From assembly GCA_021030915.1 (NCBI GenBank), contig JAGEMR010000152.1, forward strand, positions 1-64,000: DNA of 64,000 bases, in the 5' to 3' direction. The translations under genes and the position numbers were made by a program. Positions 46,494 through 56,233 of this stretch are shown here, in pieces. The notes under the pieces were generated by a model. That model was not told the DNA's origin, searched no databases, and saw only the letters and a list, made by a program, of their open reading frames with translations. Source of the DNA: Astrothelium macrocarpum. Its lineage: Eukaryota > Ascomycota > Dothideomycetes > Trypetheliales > Trypetheliaceae. Within the stretch, counting starts at the first letter, position 1, and each line of letters begins with the position of its first letter.

Positions 46494-47222
46494 ATGAAAT
46501 TTCTATTTTATCCCTTAGTTTTAACTTGTTCGGCCGTCTCAGTGAATGCTTTGGGTACATCTTTTTCACTCTCCAATTCCAAAAAACAAGACGATGCTTT
46601 GGCCGTTCCAAAGAAGTCCGTCAAAAGAGATTATGGAATGCATGCTATTGACAAATGTCCACAACAAGGAGCCGGGTTTATACCCACTAACGCTACCAAA
46701 TTTGGAGGATCAAGGCGCAGGGCAGGAACAACACAGAGTTGGATACTTCAATGTCATGCCGATGACGAAAATGATCCAAGCTTCGCAAGTTCGTATTTGT
46801 TTAACGGCTGGTGCGATGAGTTGGAAATCGCTTTCGACGACATTCCCTCCACCACTAGGCCTCCTCGAGCTGTTTGCGTAGCCGACACTTCACTGAGAAC
46901 ACTTATGCCACAGCGAACGAACGCATTTTCACGTCTAGGCGAGCTTTGGCCGCGCGGATCTCTCGCAAGAGTCCCTCTCGAGTATGTCCAAATCGTCCTC
47001 ACGAAATACAACGACCGCAACTTCATTCACAGTGCTAAGATGCTCATAGCTCAAGTTTTTGACGAATTTGGTCACGATATTGCAACTGAACTGTGTCAAC
47101 ACTGTTCAGCCCTGTCAGTACAGTTTCCGAGGACAGCACGAGTCTCTGTTAGACTATATATAACAGCTGATAATCGATGGGATTATATAGATGCATATGC
47201 ATATTTTTCTTCTCCTAGATAG
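46494..47222 (+). CDS. small secreted cysteine-containing protein, 242 aa
   Basis: The start at 46494 is chosen over the upstream in-frame codon at 46320 because it begins a classical signal peptide, MKFLFYPLVLTCSAVSVNAL, followed by a possible dibasic processing site (KKSVKRDYGM). The mature part has six cysteines (KCPQQ, LQCHA, GWCDE, AVCVA, LCQHC), compatible with three disulphides. No enzyme motif. Single intact exon. Size, secretion signal and position in a repeat-rich neighbourhood suit an effector-like or other extracellular protein, but nothing shows host interaction; it is unnamed. Confidence 0.7.
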   Translation: MKFLFYPLVLTCSAVSVNALGTSFSLSNSKKQDDALAVPKKSVKRDYGMHAIDKCPQQGAGFIPTNATKFGGSRRRAGTTQSWILQCHADDENDPSFASSYLFNGWCDELEIAFDDIPSTTRPPRAVCVADTSLRTLMPQRTNAFSRLGELWPRGSLARVPLEYVQIVLTKYNDRNFIHSAKMLIAQVFDEFGHDIATELCQHCSALSVQFPRTARVSVRLYITADNRWDYIDAYAYFSSPR

Positions 47223-47893
47223 CTGACTATTTGCTTAGAAGCTTTTAGAAGAATTACATCGTATGTTGAATAGTTTTTTCGAAAAGATCTATATTTGTTT
47301 GGTGAAGGTCCATTTTTAGTCTGGATGACTATGTAGGATTCAATGTGACGAGGTCCTCCAGAGCTGTTCATCTTGTTCCCGTTTACTTGGGTTGACCAAG
47401 CTTGCTCAGCATACTCGAGATGCTCAGCTTGCACGGTCTGCTGAGTGGTTGTTGGTGTTCAGATTACGCTGAGCATTTGGTCTTTTTGTATGGTTATTGA
47501 GTACAAACATGTGGGCAGGTAGGCCCGCACTACCTCGTGCACAATCCGACTTAATGCATACGCCCCTACCTCTATGCCATCCTCTCACGGAAGGATCCGC
47601 AGCAATCAAAATTTTATACTTCGATCTAGTGCTTGTAGTGAGATAGCGGGTTTGTAGGTACGTGCACCCTATAAGAAGCCAGTCTCTAGTTCCGAGACCT
47701 ATTTCGTACAAAGTAGAAGTTTGACGATTGGTTAATGACAACCAGACGTCTTGTTAGGTTACCTAAAAGGGTAAAGCGTGTGCCAAGATACGCCGGCGGC
47801 CCGTCTTGCTTACCATCTCTTCCGCAGCCGGCCTTTGGAAGCTCGCATCAACGACAATCCAAGAAATCTTATGACCACGAGTGGAAGCCAATT
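47223..47893. other. intergenic, promoter of MetAP2
   Basis: No gene recognised. Palindromic GCTCAGCAT and ATGCTCAGC occur near 47401-47435. Confidence 0.4.
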
Positions 47894-49491
47894 ATGGGAT
47901 CCCGAACGCCGGATGATCATCATAGAGATCCAATTGGTATACAAAAACGAACATGCTCTGCAATATCTACTGTTCTGATATCCTGAGCAGAGTCATCGGC
48001 ATGCGCTGCCATTTCTACAATCAATCCTCCCAAGTCAGCTGCAGCAAGTGGACTCCTTCAAGGAGCGCTCGAGGGCGAAGATGGAGATGGGGATGATGAA
48101 GACGACGACCGGATTGGAGCTGACCTAAAGCCCGATGTTCAGCTCAACAATAGTATGGCATTTTCAAGTTGATATACACTCAAAGCTAACTGTGGAAGGT
48201 AAGAAGAAAAAGAGAAAGAGTAACAAAAAGAAGAAAAGGAAGGCATTGGACGGACATCAGGCGACTCCTCCGAGGGTTGCAATTGCTAGCCTCTTTCACA
48301 ATCAACAATACCCGGAGGGCGAGATTGTCGAGTACATCACCGACAATGAAAATCTTCGACGTACTACAGCTGAAGAACTTCGTCATCTGTCCCTCTTGAG
48401 CAACATGGATGATGAGTTCCTGAATGACTATCGTAAAGCTGCTGAAGTCCACCGCCAAGTCCGCCAACATGTGCAGACGATAGCGAAGCCCGGCACTTCC
48501 ATGAGCCAGCTTGCCCAAGAGATTGAAGACGGCGTTCGGGCGCTGACCAACCACCAAGGCCTTGAGCCTGGAGACGCTCTCAAAGCTGGAATGGGATTTC
48601 CGACTGGACTGTGCTTGAATAATGTAGCTGCTCATTGGACCCCCAATCCTGGAGCCAAGGAAGTCATCCTCCAGCATGACGATGTCCTGAAAGTGGACTT
48701 TGGAGTCCATGTGAGCGGTAGAATCGTCGATAGCGCCTTTACTGTAGCTTTCAATCCAGTCTATGAGAATCTCCTCGCCGCTGTCAAGGCAGCCACCAAT
48801 GCGGGGCTCAAGGTAGGTCAACCTGCACCATCAGGTTCCCGAAATGCTGAATTGGCGCTCAGGAAGCTGGCATCGATGCTCGCATAGATCACATCAGTCA
48901 GTCAATACAGGATGTAATGGAGAGTTACGAGGTCGAGCTCAATCGGAAGATTATCCCTATCAAAGCAGTTCGTAATATCACTGGCCATGATATCCTGCGC
49001 TACAAGATCCACGGCGGCAAACAAATCCCCTTTATCAAGACCAAAACCAACCAACGCATGGAAGAAGGCGAAGTGTTTGCCATCGAAACCTTTGGCAGCA
49101 CTGGCAGAGCGTATCTCAGAGATGACGTGGGGATTTACGGCTACGGACGTAATGAGCATGCCAGCGCTACTGGTCTCCATCACACCTCCGCCAAGTCGTT
49201 GCTGAAGACGATCGATGACAACTTTGGAACTCTGGTGTTCTCCAAGCGTTACCTCGAGCGCCTTGGAGTGAAGAATTACCACCTTGGTATGAGATCACTC
49301 ATATCGAATGGCATTGTTGAGTCATATGGCCCGTTAGTCGACGTGCCAGGCTCGTATGTCGCACAGTTTGAGCATGTGAGTATAGTCCACTTGTTGGTGA
49401 CTGCCGAAGATGTTGACAATACCCCCGAACATAGACTGTTCTGCTCCGGCCCAATTGCAAGGAGGTGATCTCCCGGGGAGACGATTACTAA
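47894..49491 (+). CDS. methionine aminopeptidase type 2, five exons, 462 aa
   Basis: Exons 47894-47936, 47991-48152, 48199-48812, 48863-49375, 49435-49491; all four introns are GT-AG, 46-59 nt, and the joined frame is exact. Order: N terminus MGSRTPDDHHRDPIE, acidic EGEDGDGDDEDDDR, polylysine SKKKKRKSNKKKKRK, then the catalytic domain. Metal ligands of the M24 pita-bread fold are present: D in KVDFGVHV and in IVDSAF, H in ITGHD, E in FAIETFGSTG, E in AQFEHT; substrate-pocket H in AAHWTP. It ends LLRPNCKEVISRGDDY, the normal MetAP2 C terminus. It removes initiator methionine from nascent proteins in the cytosol. The second domain half deviates in places from typical MetAP2, so this may be a secondary paralogue (MAP2-2 type). 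Confidence 0.92.
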
Positions 49492-50474
49492 AAAGTTGTT
49501 TGAGATCGAGAGATTAAATCGATTCTGAGAGTACTAACTATATTTGATTCTCTGTATTCCTGGCTTCAACAGCCATGGAAAAAGTTTTGGTAAAGCATTC
49601 CAACAGGCCTTGCCCATAGCATTTATCGTGTAGGTGACACTCATTTGACTCGCAGAATATCAATATTTGAACGGCACTATATTTTACCCTCTTAAGACAT
49701 TGTGATGTGAAAATCTACGCTTCTATCGTATCGTCGGTTGTATCTTCTCAAGCTCCTTTGGGCCAGTGAGAACGCTACCATCAAATGCTCGCTTACTACG
49801 TCCAGAGATCTTAGGGATTGCTTTCATATGAATTCGTATATGTGTAAATGTTTTTACAGTGAACAGCTCACAGTAGATTTATAGAATTTAGGTATAGTGG
49901 GGATGATAATTCAGGCCCTAATTAGATCAATGGGGCTAGGGTTACTGGCACTAAAATGTATGGACCCCGCAAACCCTTACTGCGCCCTTTCGTCTGCGGT
50001 GGATAGCGCTAACGACTATGAAAATCGCACCATTATGAGTAATTTTTATGAATCGAGAGTAGTCACAAAGAATTATGATTGACGTAACAGCTTTTCATAT
50101 ATTAAACTGTGATGATCCTTCCCAGGTGATGCCAGGTTTAACTTACTGTTTGAAAATTCTTCTTGAATCGATTTTTCTCATCCAATCAGACTATATGAGC
50201 ACAGATCCGAAGGATGCGCTGATCATAATTTATCCACTGTACGCGCATGGGCGCTGTATAATTCTGAATGGTTCACAACCAGTTTATGAACGTGCACATG
50301 AGTTCATATTCTATGCAATCTTTTCATAAGGCCTGATAGCATCCTGTTTGGTTAGCGTATGTGCCTAGTTTCAACCCTCTTTTCGCTCTACGTACCAAGC
50401 TTTTGCAAAGCGATGACAATTATGCAAGTCACCTTGAAGGACAAACGTTTCCTTATTTAACAATTCTCTCAGTC
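49492..50474. other. intergenic with a dispersed motif copy
   Basis: Between convergent MetAP2 and HET-ankyrin genes. ORFs 49897-50082 and 50075-50329 have no support. Holds motif copy E. Confidence 0.4.
50178..50225 (-). repeat. dispersed GATCAGCGCATCC motif, copy E
   Basis: The plus strand reads TCATCCAATCAGACTATATG then AGCACAGATCCGAAGGATGC, GCTGATCA. It is the best match to copy A (reverse complement). Confidence 0.6.
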
Positions 50475-53075
50475 TCAGCAGATGACAAACTCACGCCGCT
50501 TCATTTTACACTCCATTTTCCCCGTAATTCCAATGCCCTCTCTCCTCCACGAAGGTCCCTCATCTTCCGTGCATAGGATAAGCCAAAGCCACATATCGGG
50601 CCGGATGCCATCTTCATGCGTCAACTTTCTGATCCCAAATGTCGCCATGACCGCTCTTTGCTCATTGGCAGCAATTTGGATTCTCTGTCTGCGCATCTCA
50701 TTTTCTCGCAGCATTGATGCTTCTTCAGCCTTCCATTTATCATTTTGGTTCGATAATTGGCCGTAGGGTGATTTCCAGGAATCGAAATTGCGAGTCCACG
50801 GACCAAGCGGCTCAACCCCGACTGCGGCGAGGAACGGCAATGCATGACCATCCCAGTCTTTTGGCCTGATCAACGTGTTATGATGACCCCAGCGGAGCTT
50901 TTTTGAGAAATTATCACTACGAATTCGGACATCTGATATGGAATGGTAATGCATGCAAAGGGTAAGCTTGCGCAATGAGGGTTGAGCTGAAAAGCATAAG
51001 TTGGGATGCGGAGTCATATCTACAACGCTCTCGAACGGCGAGCCATAACCTGTGGGAAGCCATGACGGCAGAGACGAGATGGAATGGGGGGAATGGTCGG
51101 CATCTCGGATCAGGAAGAGGTTGACAAGCTCACCGGCGCAAATGCTCACGAACAGGTAATTTGCTAGAGCCGCGCCCAGGGAGACTGTGTAGTCGACAGG
51201 AACTATACATCGCAAGCTAGGCGGAAACAGGCCTAAAACTCCGTAAATCCGGTCATGTTCATAGAAGCATTCTCGGCCTTGGAGGAGATGAAGGCAGTGA
51301 CTGAAGAAAAGTGGTTTAGCGCCAGTAAGAGCACCAGAGTTACGAAGAGGGAAATGTTCGGCAAGGACAGAAAATCGCTCATTGCCTTGCCTAAAATTTG
51401 TTCCGTGCTCTGCCGTACGGGCTTCCACAAGCTTAGATGCGCGTATACGCACGCCAGATCCGCAAACGATAACCTCACGGGCGAGAAAGGTCTCTTGAAA
51501 GGTCCAAACCCGGTGATGGTGATATCCAATGATCCATGCAAAAAGACTCTCGTTGGGTAAAATCCAATCGAACAACTTATCCGTGGGTCCTTTGGGCCTC
51601 CTATTGTCTTGCCGAAAATCACGCCATCCGACGCATAATTTTTGACGAAGCAGCTCTGAAATGACGACACAGCATTCAGCTCCTTGGTAGTAATCAGCCA
51701 TGAACGGGATCTCGGCTTCTTTGTCGCTTTGTAGATTTTGGTCGATGCATACGCTATCCAGCCAAACATATCGTAAGCCTCGACGTGCAGCTTCCATGGC
51801 TGCAAGCACATAGACTTCTTGACAGTATGCTGATCAGTTTTGAAGGTTTGGTAGTTGCAGATTTGTGTCTATCGGAGCGACCTTTTCGATCATGCCGGGA
51901 TCCGTGGCCACAAGCCTTTCTACAACTTCTTCAAAGAATCCCGGAATTAAAGATTGATGGCTGTCTAAAAAGTAAGCCGGATCTTGATGTCTGTACTTTT
52001 CAGGTGACCAAATGTACGACACGGTTACGTACTTCTTGTCTTGACTCCCGGAAACGACTCGCCCCTTATGAATATCGATTAGCCGCTTTGGCGGCCGTGT
52101 CTTTATTTCTGACGCTGTAAAAGTCTCTAGCTTGAGCTGGCGAATAACCTCGCAAAAGACTTGCGTATCTTGAATATTCTCCTGCGACGTTGGAGCGTTA
52201 CTTGTATGGGATTTCTGATAAGATTTCTCCTCGAACTCCACACTGGGTTGTGGGTCTTCCGACAAACATAGTGCTTGCTCTTTGAGGGCCAAGGCAACAT
52301 CTAAAGCATTCCTGCCGTCTTTGTCTCGTATATCCTCAGAAGCGCCACATTCCAAGAGAATTGCGCTTACGTTTTCCAGCGCATGCCATGCCGCAACTTT
52401 GTGAAGTGGGGTTTGCCCATACTTGTCCCGTATATTCGGGTTTGCTCCATTCTCAATCAGTAGCCTGACGGCTCGCCGATGTCCCAATGTGCAAGCCAGA
52501 TGCAAAGCTGTCTGGCCGTCGTCTTGTTGAACATTGATTGGATAGGCACCACGAGCTACGAGTTCGATCAAAATTTCTTCAGATCCATCCCATCCAGATG
52601 CCTTGTGTATCCACTTGTTGTCGTGACAGAAATCGCTCGCTTCTAGATCAATGACGGCTCCATGCTGGAATAGCAATGTAACGATATCCAAGCTCATGAC
52701 TTCTAGTGCCTTTGCTAAAGTCTGATTAAGGACACTCTGGTTAAATGGAGCCTTCTTGAGGACACTGTATTCCAAGATTAGCTTGACCAGTGAGCTTCTG
52801 CCATTTACTATAGCATCTTCGAGAGCCGAATTCTGCCATAGGGACCGAGTCTCGCGAAGAGCAACTCCCATGAGCTCTGCGCCGGCTTCTAATAATACCT
52901 TCACGATATTTTCATTTCCTGCTCCTAGAGCTTCAGCTAGTAGAATCCCACATATGGTCTCGTCGACTTCTGCTCCATTCTCGATGAGTCTTTGTACATC
53001 ATCAACATTCTGATCACGGACGGCTTGGATTAACGGCCAATAACGTTCCCATTCTGCATGGAAATCGTCTGCCAT
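50475..53075 (-). pseudogene. ankyrin-repeat HET-domain protein gene with one in-frame stop
   Basis: A single frame runs 53075 to 50475 (866 codons) broken only by TGA at 51836-51834. Residues 1-270 hold about seven ankyrin repeats (DGQTALHLACTLGHRRAVRL, YGQTPLHKVAAWHALENVSA). The HET domain starts near residue 335: KYVTVSYIWSPEKYRHQDPA, then after the stop EAARRGLRYVWLDSVCIDQN, ADYYQGAECCVVISELL, HRVWTFQETFLAREVIVCG and REVIVCGSG-type motifs, with the C-terminal IYGVLGLFPPS. HET domains trigger non-self recognition or cell death in fungi. The stop sits between the two HET halves and would be CGA (Arg) before one C-to-T change. An unseen intron across the stop is the alternative: a branch-like CTGAT is present but no good donor. 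Expression as two peptides is unlikely. Confidence 0.82.
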
Positions 53076-53377
53076 GCTGGATTTGATGTTTGAGGTCTAC
53101 AAAAAGCAGACTTGTTATGCTGAGCTAAGGAAGCCATGGGTGACAAGGCAAAGAGGCCAAAGTAAGGAGTAGACTCATCCTGAGAGTAGTAATGAGAATC
53201 CAGTAACGCGAGACATAAGTACTCAGAATGGAGAACGAAACGACCGATCCGCTAGGAGGGGATCGTAGAGCACATGTATCCAGACCATTACGGGACTCTG
53301 CAACACAGGCTAGTTACAAGGCTGTTTGTGGGCGAAGTACCCCAAATCGTCGGAACATACCTGTGGGAATTGCGGTA
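53076..53377. other. promoter region of the HET-ankyrin gene
   Basis: 300 bp of normal composition ending at the TA (53376-53377) of the next transposon. The AT-rich element is thus inserted close upstream of the gene. Confidence 0.4.
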
Positions 53378-55532
53378 GCCGTTTTCACGTGATCGTGCAC
53401 CAAACTAGATCGTGCACCACCAACCTTCGATCGGCTCGATAACTTCAACAATTAATTACTCCACCAATATAAGAATTTTCAATTTCAAATTTAAATATGT
53501 TATTTTTAAAATTTATGCAAAAAAATCTGACTATTATTTATTCTGTTCAAAGCGTTTAATTGATTTGATTATACGATCTGAACACGTTATGATAATTTCA
53601 ATTATTTCTTTCTTATCAACAATTATTTCAGTTTTAATAATAATTTTTGATTTCTGAGATTATTTTCTTTTATTTTTTGGCCTCTGATTATCCGATTTAG
53701 GCCCGGTTTTGCCTTTTTTAGAAATTTTTTATTGGATTTTCCTGGCCTCCTTTTCAGCCTTCTTTTGAGTCTCCTTTTCGAATTTCTTTTATCGCTTTCT
53801 TTTTCTTTCATTCTTTCGTTTCTGGAATTCTCATTATTTGCGCTATTTATTTAGAATTCGATTTATCATTAATTTTTGTTTAATTATTACCTCAGTCTTT
53901 ATATTGGCCTCTTTTTATTATTGAAATTCGAAGGCCCTCTGTATTTTGGATGGAGAGGCGAATAAGATCTGAGATTCTTCTTCAGCACGTATTTGTTCGA
54001 ATAGAGATTTATTTCGAAATATTCTTTTTAATTGAATTTTTAATTTTTTTTCCAATAAAATCAGACGGTATTTGAATATTTCCTTTTCAATAATTATTCG
54101 TTCAAAATTACGGAATAATTTTTTATTCAATATAATCTTTTATTCATATATTAAACGTGTTATTTTTTTTTATTGAAAAAAAATAAATTTCAATAAAATT
54201 TTTGAAATTTTTGAATTATTATTAGACGGTCTATTCATCGATTTGAATTATTCGAATATCATTTCTGATATAAAGAATATCAGATTTATTTGAATTTAAT
54301 CATTTATAATATTATATTTAATAAAAATTGATTAAAAGACAGATCAAAAAAGGTTTAAAAAATCCTTTTATGAATTATTAAAACTGCCTTCTATCATATA
54401 AATCCAATATTCAAATTATTATGAATAATATATCATAAAAGGTCCGAATAAAGATATATTTAAAGATTAAAATTTATATATTGAATGAAATGAAAATATG
54501 ATTATTAGAATTTTATTTTTTATATATCAGAAAAGAAATTGAAAATTGAAATGGTTATTATAACTGTTTATTTAGAATAATTTTTAATATCTGCCGTATC
54601 CAATTTTTAATCATATATATCGGTTAAAAATATTTATAAATCAATCAAATATAAAATTTTCATTTAAAAAATCAGATTCAATATTTATATAAAAAATTTT
54701 ATATTTATCAGATTCGAAATTCATTAATCAGATTATAAAAAGATTTTTAATTTTTTTATAAATAATAATTGGAAAAATATATATATCATTTATATAAATA
54801 ATTGTAATAATTGAAATTCATATATAATTGTTTATTTAAATTATATTTTGAATACGATTTTATTATAATATAAAAAAAGATATAATATATTTTATTTTTT
54901 TAATATAATTCTGAAAAAAATCTTTTTCATTAATATTATATCAATTATATAAATCGATATTATATTCATTTAATTTTTAATGAATCTATCATTATTAATT
55001 AGAAATTTTATAAAAAAATAAATAAATTATTATAATATCGAAATATTTGAATAATTCTTTTTAATTATCTATTTTATTTCGGCTAATATCATAATTTTTA
55101 AAATATAAAAATTTCAATTCATTTTAATAGATTTTAATTTAATAATTAATCCAATTTATATCAGATCAGAAATTAATAATATTAAAAATAAATAATTTTA
55201 TTATTATAATTATTAGAAACGTATTATATATCATAAATTTATTTATTTTTTTGATAAGAATTTTTTATTATTTATTATTTAATAAATTTCGAATTTCGAT
55301 TCTGTCGGCCTTTGACCCAATTTTGCCTTTTCAGCGACACGATAATATATTATGATTAATATCATATTTTTGAACAGTCTGTCGAATTGTAGATATTTTT
55401 TACGATTTCAAATCTTCAATTGCGAATTCAATTGAAACCATATTAATGGAATAATTAAATTTTAAAAAAGTAGAGTTCTATATGCGACGGTGGTGCACGA
55501 TCTAGTTTGGTGCACGATCACGTGAAAACGGC
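53378..55532. mobile_element. Fot1/pogo-type DNA transposon, AT-mutated
   Basis: A perfect 44-bp TIR (53378-53421 and 55489-55532), tip GCCGTTTTCACGTGATCGTG, flanked by TA (53376-53377 and 55533-55534). Length 2155 bp. Two direct copies of GATCGTGCACCA lie in each TIR. The minus-strand transposase is readable at both ends, so the family is firm. The 3' part of its gene (53650-53960) is less AT-mutated than the middle. Confidence 0.9.
53650..55441 (-). pseudogene. Fot1/pogo transposase relic
   Basis: N terminus from ATG 55441: MVSIEFAIEDLKS, stop, KISTIRQTVQKYDINHNIL, SCR, stop, KGKIGSKADRIEIR. This is the CENP-B-like helix-turn-helix start (IE.AI.DL.S...I...A..Y.I...TLS.R.KGK). The C-terminal part near 53980-53930 reads LFASPSKIQRAFEFQ and then a lysine/arginine-rich tail (KESDKRNSKRRLKRRLKRRP), as in Fot1/pogo proteins. 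The central DDE catalytic region is unreadable. Many stops. Confidence 0.75.
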
Positions 55533-55534
55533 TA

Positions 55535-56233
55535 GAGGTGCAGCGCGCCAAATTTTAGCGTGACAAAGCTTTGAACTGCACCTTTCATCCCTGATCAACA
55601 TCACCACCATCGCTGGTTTTCTTTCCATCCATTCTCGATTCTCTCAACACCCCACAACGTGTTATGTTCGCAAAGACTTGGAAGAGAGATCGTCTTGACG
55701 AAGTACCCAAGGGTTGCGAGGAAAGGAGACGGCCGTTCTTGCACAAGCGGTATGGCACACCCATTCATCCCGTGGCCTGCCTTGCCACAACTACCAGAAT
55801 CCTTCCGGAAGTGGAACAACATTGATCCAATCTATCTATAGCCCAAACAATCTCAGGTCCACTAAAGCTCTGCATCCGATGTGTCCGCACTGCATACGCG
55901 AAATGATGTTGCTTTTTCTTCAAAATTTCAACCAATCAAAGTGCTTCGAATTGGCCCCCATTTGTCAAAGACGCCTTTGGTGGAGCTTTCGCAGGCTTTT
56001 GACGAATGACAAATTCAACATTCTCAGTGGCGTCGCGAAGGATGCTGTAGACATTAGACTTGGGAACTTGGCGTATTCGGTCAAGTTTAGCGCAACAATC
56101 ATGGTAAGGTCAAATTTGCTAGGTGAGAGAGCATTAGACACAAGCTCAGTACACTCTCATCTTGTATCTATCTACTGAACTGCTGCATCATCTCATCACC
56201 GTTCGTTTCAGTTCTTTTGAAGATCCCATCGTT
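55535..56233. other. upstream region of the wall-protein gene
   Basis: Normal composition right after the transposon TA. A 154-codon ORF (55714-56178) has no recognisable domain. Should contain the promoter and leader of the gene at 56234. Confidence 0.4.
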
